DNA of 64,000 nucleotides from NCBI GenBank assembly GCA_020635975.1, contig JACJYT010000012.1, positions 11,069 through 75,068 of the forward strand, read 5' to 3'. Positions 25,052 through 33,557 of this stretch are shown here, piece by piece. The DNA is from Chitinophagales bacterium (lineage in GTDB: Bacteria > Bacteroidota > Bacteroidia > Chitinophagales > UBA8649). Both the position numbers and the translations under genes were made by a program. Positions within the stretch are counted from its first letter, which is position 1; every line of letters starts with the position of its first letter. The notes beneath the pieces are model-generated. The model was not told the DNA's origin. It saw nothing but the letters and a program-made list of their open reading frames with translations, and did no database searches.

Positions 25052-25101
25052 TAATTTAGGACAAATTTACTAAAATTATTTAATTTAGGACAAATTTACT
25101 A
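25052..25101. promoter_or_regulatory. twin 21 bp direct repeat carrying the hydrolase promoter (candidate TetR operator)
   Basis: The same 21-base sequence, containing TTTAGGACAAATTTAC, occurs at 25052-25072 and 25081-25101 (29-base period). On the minus strand TAAATTTG (complement of 25062-25069) in the first copy is a -7 box, and TTTG (complement of 25091-25094) in the second copy is a -33 box at 21-base spacing. The second copy ends directly at the tetR ATG. A protein bound to the repeats would cover both promoter boxes of the hydrolase gene and the start region of its own gene. Confidence 0.7.
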
Positions 25102-25722
25102 ATGAAAAATACAAGAGATAAAATACTGAATGCCGCGCGCAATTTATTTAATAAGCAAGCTTATAGCAATGTAACGATTAGAATGATAGCTAAAGAATTA
25201 CAGATTAGCTCTGGAAATTTGAACTATCATTTTAAAAAGAAGGAAGAAATTTTAGAAGCCTTGTATTTTGAAATGGTTGCAGAATTTGATGCGAGAGTCG
25301 AGAATTTAAACAAGACAGAATTCGATTTAGAAACAGTTTATCACGATATAAAAATCAGCATGGAAAGAATGTTATATTATAGTTTCTTTTGGACCGATTT
25401 ATACAATCTTCTTAGAGCGAATAAAAAAATAAAGAAGCATTTCCAAAAAGTTTACGAACATAGATTTAATGGTTATCTCTTTCTGTTTGAACAACTAGCT
25501 AAAAAGGGAATTATGCATCCCTTTGGTACACAAAATGAAGCAAAATTATTAATTGAAAGAATGCTAGCTTTTAGCAATACTTGGATCTATAATTCGTCAC
25601 TTTATGATAAGAAAATAAACACAAAATTAATTGAAGAGGAAGCTAATAAATTACTATCCTTTCTATATCCCTACCTAAGCAAAACTGCAAAGCTTCATTT
25701 CGAAGAATTAGCAAACAATTGA
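25102..25722 (+). CDS. TetR/AcrR-family transcriptional regulator
   Basis: A 206-residue TetR-type repressor. Residues 1-50 form the helix-turn-helix (TRDKILNAARNLFNKQAYSN, then ISSGNLNYHFKKKEEILEAL); the remaining helices form the ligand and dimer domain and resemble the Bacteroidota TetR_C group rich in aromatic residues (YYSFFWTDLYNLLRANKKI). The ligand is unknown. It is divergent from the alpha/beta hydrolase with only 57 bases between the starts, and both copies of a 21 bp direct repeat lie in that gap. Confidence 0.9.
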   Translation: MKNTRDKILNAARNLFNKQAYSNVTIRMIAKELQISSGNLNYHFKKKEEILEALYFEMVAEFDARVENLNKTEFDLETVYHDIKISMERMLYYSFFWTDLYNLLRANKKIKKHFQKVYEHRFNGYLFLFEQLAKKGIMHPFGTQNEAKLLIERMLAFSNTWIYNSSLYDKKINTKLIEEEANKLLSFLYPYLSKTAKLHFEELANN

Positions 25723-25880
25723 GAAGATAAATGCTGGATTTTTAACCACTCGAAAATTAGTTTGAATTTTATGTAACATTTTCTTCTTTTCTGTATCTAA
25801 AGCTTAAGAAAAATCAAAAAGGATGAGAAAAGAAAGCAAGAAAATTCTAGAACAAATTCTAAATGAAAATAGGAAGACAG

Positions 25881-26351
25881 ATGAAATTTGAAGAAATATT
25901 TGAAGCCTACTGGCAAAGGGTATTTCGACTTTGCATGGGCTACGTAAACGATTATCATCTTGCACAAGATCTTGCCCAAGATAGCTTCGTTTTGGTTTGG
26001 CAAAACTTGTCGAATTTTAGAGAGGAAGCCAAGCTGGGAACATGGATTTTTAGAATCGCATCGAATCGTTGTTTGCGTCAAATTGAGAATCAAAGTAGAA
26101 ATGTAAATAGTTCTTTGCCTCCCCATTTAATAGAAGAAAAGCAAGAAAGTATAGAACCTCGAATAGCCTTTCTATACCAGTGCATTTCTGAACTTCCTGA
26201 AATAGATAGAATTATAATTTCTCTGGAATTAGAGGATATTAAGCAGGCAGAAATTGCTAATATACTGGGTCTTAGCGAAGCAAATGTGCGTGTAAAAATT
26301 CATCGGATTAAAGAAAAGTTAACTAAAAAATTTAGAGAAAATGGACACTAA
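25881..26351 (+). CDS. ECF-type RNA polymerase sigma factor
   Basis: A sigma-70 family factor of the extracytoplasmic-function type, 156 residues from the ATG at 25881 (an ATG at 25863 would add six residues, MKIGRQ). Region 2 spans about 5-70 (EAYWQRVFRLCMGYVNDYHLAQ, then DLAQDSFVLVWQNL) and region 4 about 95-150 (LPEIDRIIISLELEDIKQAE, then IANILGLSEANVRVKIHRI). The MKFEEIFEAYWQ start matches related Bacteroidota factors. The downstream membrane-protein gene overlaps its 3' end by 11 bases, indicating coupled expression and a probable sigma/anti-sigma pairing. Confidence 0.9.
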   Translation: MKFEEIFEAYWQRVFRLCMGYVNDYHLAQDLAQDSFVLVWQNLSNFREEAKLGTWIFRIASNRCLRQIENQSRNVNSSLPPHLIEEKQESIEPRIAFLYQCISELPEIDRIIISLELEDIKQAEIANILGLSEANVRVKIHRIKEKLTKKFRENGH

Positions 26352-26934
26352 TATAAACTTCAAAAGCTTGTGGTCTGAACAAAAAATAGCCACTGTAAAT
26401 TCTAAAGAGATTATGGAAAAAATAGCTGCTTTTAAAAAGAAAAACCTGCAAAGAATTATTCTTACGAATATCGCCTTATTATTCACTTCGGCCTTTATTA
26501 TTTTTGTTTGGCTGTATTATCAACCTCAATTTATTTCCACCAAATTGGGCATCGTACTTTGCATACTAGCCATGCTAATCTATTTGCTAGTTTACAATAA
26601 AAGTCTTTCCTTATTCACTGCTAAAAATGAAAGCTTAACGAATCAGGAATTTCTGAAAACCTTCAAACTAATCAAAAAGAAGCAGCACTTTATGCACACT
26701 AAAATGCTGAGTTTCTATTATGTTTTGCTTTCTCTGGGGCTAGCCCTTTATTTGTATGAGTATACCTCAAGAATGACGCTTGTCTGGGCTTTCGTATGTT
26801 ATGCTCTGTCCGCAGGATGGATAGCACTAACCTGGTTTTATTTCCGACCGAAACAAATTAAAAAACAAGAAAAGGCTTTGCAAGAAATTTTGAGTGGCTT
26901 AGATGGACTTAGTGGACAAATGAAAGAGAATTGA
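26341..26934 (+). CDS. four-helix membrane protein, probable partner of the sigma factor
   Basis: A 197-residue protein with a 40-residue soluble N-terminus (NINFKSLWSEQKIATVNSKE) and four membrane helices (about 35-57, 65-85, 118-138 and 145-167). It shows no zinc anti-sigma HxxxCxxC motif and no SusR/FecR domain, so if it restrains the sigma factor it does so in another way. The overlap of 11 bases with the sigma gene is the main evidence for a functional link. Its stop codon lies inside a copy of an intergenic repeat (26926-26953), so the natural C-terminus may have been changed by the repeat. Confidence 0.75.
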   Translation: MDTNINFKSLWSEQKIATVNSKEIMEKIAAFKKKNLQRIILTNIALLFTSAFIIFVWLYYQPQFISTKLGIVLCILAMLIYLLVYNKSLSLFTAKNESLTNQEFLKTFKLIKKKQHFMHTKMLSFYYVLLSLGLALYLYEYTSRMTLVWAFVCYALSAGWIALTWFYFRPKQIKKQEKALQEILSGLDGLSGQMKEN

Positions 26935-26953
26935 GATTGGAGTACTAAGTACT
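26926..26953 (+). repeat. short copy of the heptamer/AGTACT repeat, over a stop codon
   Basis: This segment carries GAGAATT and GAGATTG heptamers followed by AGTACTA-AGTACT, the same order as the end of the longer array at 27061-27165. It includes the TGA of the membrane-protein gene at 26932-26934. Confidence 0.7.
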
Positions 26954-27258
26954 TGATTCTTATTGTTTTGTTTAAATTAATGAGTTCTTAGAACATAAAT
27001 GTCTTTTGAAAATGCTTCGGCTCCTTCTCCTTGGGGAAGGTTGGGATGGGGCCATTAGTATAGAATTGAGATGTGAGAATTGAGAATTGAGATTTGAGAA
27101 TTGAGAATTGAGAATTGAGATTTGAGATTGGAGTACTGAGTACTAAGTACTAAGTACTCAGTACTTTGTAGTTCCCTGATATAGCCTGACCGCAGAAGTC
27201 TAAATTCATCCATCCAAAATTCGTATCTTTAAAGTCATTATTTCTCAAAGAAAGCAAT
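26935..27258. other. 324 bp repeat-filled intergenic region
   Basis: Between the membrane protein and the M14 peptidase lie the end of the short repeat copy, an AT-rich segment, a hairpin with arms CCTTCTCC and GGGGAAGG (27022-27039) of a kind often scattered between Bacteroidota genes, the period-7 array, and a near-consensus -7 box TATCTTTA at 27224-27231, 27 bases before the peptidase ATG. No gene is visible. Confidence 0.6.
27061..27165 (+). repeat. period-7 tandem array (GAGAATT-type then AGTACTN)
   Basis: From 27068 to 27130 nine consecutive heptamers of the forms GAGAATT, GAGATTT, GAGATGT and GAGATTG follow one another, preceded by a partial unit. After one base, AGTACT recurs five times at exact 7-base intervals (27132, 27139, 27146, 27153, 27160) with variable seventh base. 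Such arrays can change length by slippage. Confidence 0.85.
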
Positions 27259-29619
27259 ATGAAAAAAAACATCGTACTTTTTATTCTTTTAGTTAGTGCC
27301 AACTTTTCGCTTTTTGCGCAACATAATCTGCAATATAGCAAAGTGAAAATTTGGCTAGAGAACAAGAGTCTCAGCGAGCTGCATGCACTTGGTTTGCCTA
27401 CAGACCATGGTTCCTACAAAAAGGATACTTGGTTTATTACTGAATTAAGTAGTGAAGAAATTAATGTTATTGCTAACGAAGGTTTCCCCGTAGAAATCTT
27501 GATAGAAGATGTGCAAGCTTTTTATCTTGAAAGGAACCTAGAGCCAGCAAGCAAAGCTTCAAAGTCTATAGCTTGTTCTTCTACTGATTTCGATATTCCT
27601 ACTGTTCAAAATTACAGCAATGGAAGTATGGGTGGATTTTTTACCTATCAAGAAATCTTGAATAATTTGGATTCTATGCAAGCTAAATATCCTAATTTAA
27701 TTAGTGCCCGCGCACCTATTGGATCCTTTACTAGCATAGAAAATCGCCCTATATATTGGTTGCGTATTTCTAATAATCCGAACCTTGATGATATTTCTAA
27801 ACCCGAAATACTCTATACCGCCTTACATCATGCAAGAGAGCCAGCAAGCATGCAATTGTTAATTTACTACATGTGGTTTGTACTAGAAAATTACGACTCT
27901 AATCCAGAATTACAATATGTAGTAGACAATACAGAAATGTATTTTGTGCCTTGTGTCAATCCTGATGGCTATTTATACAATGAAAGCACCAATCCTAATG
28001 GCGGTGGGATGCATAGAAAGAATAGACGAAATGTAGGTGGAAGTAATAAGGGAGTAGATTTAAATAGAAATTACAGCTATGAGTTTGGAGGAGTTGGCTC
28101 CTCTGGTAATACCAACGACGATACCTATAGAGGAACTGGTCCTTTTTCTGAGCCTGAAACACAGGCCTTAGAATGGTTTACAGTGAATCACAATTTCCAA
28201 ATTGCTCTGAACTATCATAGTTACGCCGATGATCTGCTTTTTCCTTGGGGATATACCAACGCACAAGAATGCCCCGACCATGATTTGTATTTGGCGCTAA
28301 GTGATTACATGGTTAAAGAAAATAACTATAATAATTATCAAAGTGCTTTCTTATATGAGGCAGCAGGAGATAGTGATGATTGGGGCTATGGAGAGCAAAA
28401 CGACAAACCGAAGGTGTTTTCAATGACACCAGAAGTGGGAAGTAATAGCGATGGTTTTTGGCCTGCCCAAAATAATATCTTGGGCATTTGTAGAGAGAAT
28501 GTATTTCAGAACTATGCTGCGGCTAAATCTTTATTAGATAATTATGAAATTAAGGATTTGTCGCCCAGCATTTTGAGCAATCAAAATTTTAATCTTGCTT
28601 TTGAATTACAACGATTGGGTTTACAAAATACGAGCTATACCATGAATCTAAGCGCTTTAGATGCGAGTATTTCGAATCTAAACAATCCTCAAATTGTAAA
28701 TAATTTAAATTTTGGCGAGCTTCGAACTTTTAATATGACTGGCTTATTGGATCCGAATTCTGTTCAAAACAATCAACTCACTTTTGTATTGAGTATAGCA
28801 ACAAATAACTATACTTTTTACGACACTATAGTAAAGTATTTTGGCGAAGTACAAGAAGTTTTTTCTACGGAGGGAGCAAATATGAATGCTTGGCAAAGTA
28901 CGGGATTTTGGGGCTTAGATAACGATAATTATTCGGCACCAACCAGCATCAGTGATTCTCCATCAGGTAATTATAATAACAATCAAGATAATAAGCTGCT
29001 ATCCAATCCTATTGATTTGACAGAAGCGGATGTTGCCGTTTTAGAATTCTTCGCAAAATGGGAAATAGAACAAGGTTACGATTATGCTCAAGTAAGTGCG
29101 AGTATCCTAGGTTCGAATACTTGGACAAGACTTTGTGGAAATTATACGAAACTTGGTAATGCAGATCAAGAAGAAGGCGAGCCTCTTTATGATGGCGTTC
29201 AAGCTAGCTGGGTTAAAGAAAGTATGGATTTAAGCGATTTTGTTGGTGAGAATATTATCCTGGAGTTTAGAATGAAAAGCGACGGGGGAGTAAGAGATGA
29301 TGGCTTTAAATTCGACGATTTGAAAGTTTTAGTTTTGAGCGATTCTACAATTACTCCAAATGCTGTAAGAAGCATAGATAAAGCTTGGGTTAATGTTTAT
29401 CCAAATCCTACGAAGGAGCTTCTAAATATTCAAGTTTCTAGTCAAGAAGAGGCAAATTCTATTAGCATAGAAAATTTACTAGGACAGCAAGTTTTGCAAG
29501 AAGTATTTAATGGAAGGCAAGCTCAAATATCAACTAATGGTTTAATGCCTGGCAACTACTTCTTATACATTAAAAAGGATGATGTAGTTCTTGGTGTAAA
29601 GCAAGTAGTAATAATGTAG
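27259..29619 (+). CDS. secreted M14 zinc carboxypeptidase with T9SS sorting domain
   Basis: A 786-residue exported metallopeptidase. Signal peptide 1-21 (SLFA-Q); N-terminal propeptide-like region to about 110; catalytic M14 domain about 120-430. Zinc ligands fit His191 and Glu194 of HHAREPAS and His320 of LNYHSYADD; the general base is Glu392 in MTPEVGSNSDGFWP. The substrate-binding region VNPDGYLYNESTNPNGGGMH is intact. Beta-sandwich modules follow (an immune-inhibitor-like domain about 530-690), and residues about 705-786 form a type A T9SS C-terminal domain (VYPNPTKELLNIQV ... VVLGVKQVVIM). It is therefore exported to the cell surface or medium, probably for protein breakdown. Confidence 0.92.
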   Translation: MKKNIVLFILLVSANFSLFAQHNLQYSKVKIWLENKSLSELHALGLPTDHGSYKKDTWFITELSSEEINVIANEGFPVEILIEDVQAFYLERNLEPASKASKSIACSSTDFDIPTVQNYSNGSMGGFFTYQEILNNLDSMQAKYPNLISARAPIGSFTSIENRPIYWLRISNNPNLDDISKPEILYTALHHAREPASMQLLIYYMWFVLENYDSNPELQYVVDNTEMYFVPCVNPDGYLYNESTNPNGGGMHRKNRRNVGGSNKGVDLNRNYSYEFGGVGSSGNTNDDTYRGTGPFSEPETQALEWFTVNHNFQIALNYHSYADDLLFPWGYTNAQECPDHDLYLALSDYMVKENNYNNYQSAFLYEAAGDSDDWGYGEQNDKPKVFSMTPEVGSNSDGFWPAQNNILGICRENVFQNYAAAKSLLDNYEIKDLSPSILSNQNFNLAFELQRLGLQNTSYTMNLSALDASISNLNNPQIVNNLNFGELRTFNMTGLLDPNSVQNNQLTFVLSIATNNYTFYDTIVKYFGEVQEVFSTEGANMNAWQSTGFWGLDNDNYSAPTSISDSPSGNYNNNQDNKLLSNPIDLTEADVAVLEFFAKWEIEQGYDYAQVSASILGSNTWTRLCGNYTKLGNADQEEGEPLYDGVQASWVKESMDLSDFVGENIILEFRMKSDGGVRDDGFKFDDLKVLVLSDSTITPNAVRSIDKAWVNVYPNPTKELLNIQVSSQEEANSISIENLLGQQVLQEVFNGRQAQISTNGLMPGNYFLYIKKDDVVLGVKQVVIM

Positions 29620-29644
29620 AGCTTAAACTTAGTAGTCTATAAAT

Positions 29645-29692
29645 CTAACTCTCTAACTCTCTAACTCTCTAATTCTCTATTTCTCTATTTCT
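29645..29692 (+). repeat. octamer tandem array (CTAACTCT-type)
   Basis: Six consecutive 8-base units (CTAACTCT three times, CTAATTCT, CTATTTCT twice) fill the gap between two convergent genes and run into the stop codon of the gene on the minus strand at 29698. No terminator hairpin is seen here. Confidence 0.85.
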
Positions 29693-29697
29693 CTAAA

Positions 29698-30597
29698 TTA
29701 GTCTCTATTGTCTAGTATAGGCTTAGGCATCGGCGGACTGTCGGGCAAGCCTATGGAGTAATGAAAGATTTTTTCTACCCATGTCCACTTTGAGTTTAAC
29801 CATTCAAAGCCCTCATAGGTTCCGTCGGGAATATAAGTAAACCATGCCCCTTCTTGCGCTTGACTTGGAGCAACAACATGGTCGTAAATAACTTTATTCT
29901 GCTCTTTGTCAAAATTTAAGCGAACACTTGCTTTATCAATATATTCAACAAAGAATCTATTCTTTATTGTAGTAACTTCATTGCTATCTGTAATAGACAC
30001 TAAAGGCGCACCAAACACAGGCTTGCCTTCTTCATCAAAACTCAAAAATTCCATTAGTTTTCTATTGCTTACAAAATCGGCTTCATCAAATCCAAAAAGC
30101 GTATAATAATTCTTGCCACCAACTTGGTTTTGTAAACATTGATAATAGATGGCACCATACCAATTATCGAAACTTAGAATATCTTGCGGATGAACATCCA
30201 TGGTATCCGAATAATCAAAAAGAGGAAAAAGTTTTAGACTTTCAGAATTCATTTGCAAAGCACCATAATATTTATGAGTGCCTAGAGGCTCTTTTAGTTG
30301 CCAAGTAAAAATTCTAAAACTGCTGTCGGGAGCATAAACTTTCATAATAGAGTTCAGCGAATCGAATGGATAAGCAAAGGAATTTTTATCCTTTAAAATG
30401 GCTACAAAACGAGGAATGAAATCATGAATGTGCTTTACGCGTTCTTCGAACGATAGACTATCCATCTTAAAATAACTCACCTCTTTTCGCAGTACTTGTT
30501 CGGCAGCTTCAAATTTAGCAAGCTCCTTTGCGTTTAGGTTTTGCGACCACGACAATAGACTAATACTCGTTAATAAAATGCTAAATAACAACTTCAT
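29698..30597 (-). CDS. exported protein, function unknown
   Basis: A 299-residue protein with a signal peptide (MKLLFSILLTSISLLSWS-Q) and no lipobox or membrane segment, so periplasmic or secreted. It contains mixed alpha/beta sequence rich in aromatic residues (FRIFTWQLKEPLGTHKYYGAL, FDNWYGAIYYQCLQNQVGGK, WFTYIPDGTYEGFEWLNSKW). I do not recognise a named family; similar proteins occur in Flavobacteriia as conserved hypotheticals. Its 3' end abuts the octamer repeat array and it is convergent with the M14 peptidase. Confidence 0.75.
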   Translation of the reverse strand: MKLLFSILLTSISLLSWSQNLNAKELAKFEAAEQVLRKEVSYFKMDSLSFEERVKHIHDFIPRFVAILKDKNSFAYPFDSLNSIMKVYAPDSSFRIFTWQLKEPLGTHKYYGALQMNSESLKLFPLFDYSDTMDVHPQDILSFDNWYGAIYYQCLQNQVGGKNYYTLFGFDEADFVSNRKLMEFLSFDEEGKPVFGAPLVSITDSNEVTTIKNRFFVEYIDKASVRLNFDKEQNKVIYDHVVAPSQAQEGAWFTYIPDGTYEGFEWLNSKWTWVEKIFHYSIGLPDSPPMPKPILDNRD

Positions 30598-30645
30598 AAT
30601 TCTATTTATAGCTTACTAACGCAAAATACGTGCCTTTTGATATAC

Positions 30646-33465
30646 TTACTTGCTTAGATACATCGACTTCAGTTTGATTAACTCTCTGAAGTGAGCATCT
30701 TTGGTATCTTTTATAAAATAAATTGCCTCTCCCGTACTTTTCATTTCTGGTCCAAGTTCTTTATTTACATTAGGGAACTTATGGAAAGAGAAAACGGGCT
30801 CTTTAATGGCGAAGCCATCCATTTCATTTTTAAAATTAAAATCACTTAATTTTTTATTGCCTAGCATCACTTTTGTAGCAACGTTTAAATAAGGTTCTTT
30901 GTAGGCCTTGCTAATAAATGGTGTAGTTCTAGATGCTCTTGGGTTGGCTTCAATTACATAAACCTCTTCGTTTTTAATGGCAAATTGAATATTGATCAAG
31001 CCCTTTACATCTAAAGCTCTTGCTATTTTATCGGTATATTCTTCCATTTTGCGAATTACCTCTGCGCTCAAAGAAAAAGGAGGAAGTACCGCATTGCTAT
31101 CTCCAGAATGTATTCCTGCAGGCTCAATGTGTTCCATCACTCCCATCACATGTACTTGATCGCCATCAGAAATGGCATCTACCTCTGCCTCAGATGCTCT
31201 ATCTAAGAAATGATCAATAAGTATATTATTGTCGGGGTGATGCTTAATAATCTTCATTACTGCAGTCGTAAGCTCATCGTCGTTAATCACAATTTTCATT
31301 CTTTGTCCACCAAGAACATAGCTTGGTCGAACCAATACCGGATAACCCACTTCATGTGCTACTTCTATGGCTTCTTCAGCAGTTTTTGCCGCACCATATC
31401 TTGGATAAGGAATGCCTAATTCTTTTAACTTATCAGAAAACCTTTCTCTATCTTCAGCCATGTCCATATTGTCATAGCTCGTTCCAATAATCTTAATACC
31501 AAAATCTCTCAATTTTTTAGAGAGTTTAAGAGCCGTTTGTCCACCCAATTGAACAATAACTCCTTCTGGCTTTTCATAGTCAATTAGCTCTCTTAAATGC
31601 TCCCAAAAAACGGGTTCGAAATACAATTTATCCGCTATATCAAAATCTGTTGAAACAGTTTCTGGATTGCAATTCATCATGATGGCCTCATAGCCTGCTT
31701 CTTTGCACGCTTGTATACCGTGCACACAGCAATAATCAAATTCTATACCTTGTCCAATTCTGTTCGGACCACTACCCAAAACTATAATTTTCTTTTTATC
31801 GCTAGCGATACTTTCGTTCTCGGCTTCGAAAGTAGAGTAGTAGTAAGGAGTCAAAGCTTCAAATTCTGCAGCACAGGTATCTACCAATTTATAGACGCGC
31901 TTGATATTCATCGCATGACGTTTTTCGTATACCTGATCTTCTGTTATATTTCCCATTAAATAAGCTATCTGGGCATCCGAATAGCCCTTTTGCTTGATGT
32001 CTAACATGAAATCTTTAGAAATGGTATCTAAACTTAGCTTTTGAATTTGCTTGTCTAGATCTACGAGCTCTTGAATTTGGTACAAATACCATTTATCAAT
32101 TTTTGTCATTTCAAACAACTTATTGATTGGTACGCCTAAGCGAATAGCATCTTTAATGCGGAATATTCTATCCCAAGTTGGTTTTTGTACTCCTTCAAGA
32201 ATATCTTCGGTTCTCATCCAATGTTGTCCATCGGCTCCCAAACCAATTCGGTTATTTTCTAGAGATTGACATGCCTTTTGTAGAGCTTCTTGGAAACTTC
32301 TACCTATAGCCATTACTTCGCCAACCGACTTCATTTGTAATCCAAGCTCGGTATCTGCTCCCTTAAATTTATCAAAATTCCATCTTGGCATCTTCACAAT
32401 TACATAATCCAAACTTGGTTCAAAGTAAGCGGAAGTATTTCCTGTAATTTGATTTTTAAGTTCATCTAGAGTGAAACCTATAGCCAGTTTAGCAGCTATC
32501 TTAGCTATTGGATAGCCCGTAGCTTTTGAAGCCAAAGCCGATGATCTCGATACTCTTGGGTTCATCTCGATGGCATAAACCTCTTCTGTTTCAGGGTTTA
32601 CCGAAAATTGTACATTACATCCACCCGCGAAATTGCCTAATTTTTGCATCATTAGCTTCGCTTGGTTTCTCATTTCCTGATATACCTTATCGCTTAAGGT
32701 CATAGCAGGAGCTACGGTAATAGAATCTCCAGTATGTACACCCATCGGGTCGAGGTTCTCTACCGTACAAATTACCACTACATTGTCTGCCTTGTCTCTT
32801 AAAAGTTCTAATTCATATTCCTTCCAGCCAATTACCGCTTTTTCTACTAAGACCTCATGAGTAGGAGAGGCTTCCAATCCTCTAGTTAGTTTTACATCTA
32901 AATCTTCTTTGCTGTGAACAAAACCTCCTCCGTAACCACCTAGCGTATAAGACGGACGAATTACTAAGGGAAAGCCCAATTCTTGAGCAACTTCTTTACC
33001 TTCTAAATAGGAGTTAGCGATTTTAGAAGGGCATATCTTTATGCCTAATTCTTGCATGAATTTTCTAAATTCTTCGCGATTCTCTGTTTTTTCTATAGCA
33101 TCTAAATCGGCACCTAGAACATTTAAGCCATATTTTTCCCATATTCCCATTTCATAGGCTTCTTTCGCCAAATTCAAGGCGGATTGTCCACCCATTGTTG
33201 GCAAAACTGAATCAATATCTGGATGCTCGCTTAAGATTTTTTCTATAGAAGCGATGTTAATGGGATCCATATAGATAAAATCTGCTGTCATCGGATCCGT
33301 CATGATGGTCGCTGGGTTATTATTCAAGAGGGTAACTTTCACCCCTTCTTCTCTTAACGAACGAGAAGCTTGTGTTCCTGAATAATCAAATTCGCATGCT
33401 TGACCAATAATAATCGGACCACTACCTATAATAAGAATGTGTTGAACGGAAGAATTTTTAGGCAT
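30646..33465 (-). CDS. carB: carbamoyl-phosphate synthase large subunit, without MGS domain
   Basis: The large subunit of carbamoyl-phosphate synthetase, making carbamoyl phosphate for pyrimidine and arginine synthesis. Two ATP-grasp halves are visible: the first opens ILIIGSGPIIIGQACEFDYSG, the second IIVLGSGPNRIGQGIEFDYCC, with the GGQSALN and GGQTALK carboxyphosphate motifs and the two AIEMNPRVSRSSALASKATG-like and VIEANPRASRTTPFISK grasp motifs. The chain stops at GPEMKSTGEAIYFIKDTKD plus about 15 residues, just where the C-terminal MGS allosteric domain of other CarB proteins would begin, giving 939 instead of about 1070 residues. The longer frame to 33564 is rejected because the -7 box lies at 33490-33497. 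No carA is adjacent. Confidence 0.93.
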   Translation of the reverse strand: MPKNSSVQHILIIGSGPIIIGQACEFDYSGTQASRSLREEGVKVTLLNNNPATIMTDPMTADFIYMDPINIASIEKILSEHPDIDSVLPTMGGQSALNLAKEAYEMGIWEKYGLNVLGADLDAIEKTENREEFRKFMQELGIKICPSKIANSYLEGKEVAQELGFPLVIRPSYTLGGYGGGFVHSKEDLDVKLTRGLEASPTHEVLVEKAVIGWKEYELELLRDKADNVVVICTVENLDPMGVHTGDSITVAPAMTLSDKVYQEMRNQAKLMMQKLGNFAGGCNVQFSVNPETEEVYAIEMNPRVSRSSALASKATGYPIAKIAAKLAIGFTLDELKNQITGNTSAYFEPSLDYVIVKMPRWNFDKFKGADTELGLQMKSVGEVMAIGRSFQEALQKACQSLENNRIGLGADGQHWMRTEDILEGVQKPTWDRIFRIKDAIRLGVPINKLFEMTKIDKWYLYQIQELVDLDKQIQKLSLDTISKDFMLDIKQKGYSDAQIAYLMGNITEDQVYEKRHAMNIKRVYKLVDTCAAEFEALTPYYYSTFEAENESIASDKKKIIVLGSGPNRIGQGIEFDYCCVHGIQACKEAGYEAIMMNCNPETVSTDFDIADKLYFEPVFWEHLRELIDYEKPEGVIVQLGGQTALKLSKKLRDFGIKIIGTSYDNMDMAEDRERFSDKLKELGIPYPRYGAAKTAEEAIEVAHEVGYPVLVRPSYVLGGQRMKIVINDDELTTAVMKIIKHHPDNNILIDHFLDRASEAEVDAISDGDQVHVMGVMEHIEPAGIHSGDSNAVLPPFSLSAEVIRKMEEYTDKIARALDVKGLINIQFAIKNEEVYVIEANPRASRTTPFISKAYKEPYLNVATKVMLGNKKLSDFNFKNEMDGFAIKEPVFSFHKFPNVNKELGPEMKSTGEAIYFIKDTKDAHFRELIKLKSMYLSK

Positions 33466-33489
33466 TTTCGAAATTTTCTTTGATTTCGG

Positions 33490-33497
33490 CAAAAGTA
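33490..33497 (-). promoter_or_regulatory. -7 promoter element of carB
   Basis: The complement reads TACTTTTG, matching TAnnTTTG, 24 bases upstream of the ATG at 33465. It decides the start, because a longer reading frame would begin upstream of it. Confidence 0.5.
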
Positions 33498-33513
33498 AGG
33501 TATAGATTTTACC

Positions 33514-33521
33514 TAATTTTG
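33514..33521 (+). promoter_or_regulatory. -7 promoter element of the glycosyltransferase-led operon
   Basis: TAATTTTG matches TAnnTTTG and lies 36 bases before the TTG at 33558. It is back to back with the carB promoter. Confidence 0.45.
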
Positions 33522-33557
33522 AATTTTGTAAGTTTATAATCCACAAAATATATACAA

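Noticed and set aside
25823..25891. 22-codon reading frame starting MRKESKKILEQ that overlaps the sigma-factor start
   Set aside because: Too short, no promoter or codon evidence, and its amino acid bias is what AT-rich DNA gives by chance; could be an upstream ORF but cannot be supported.
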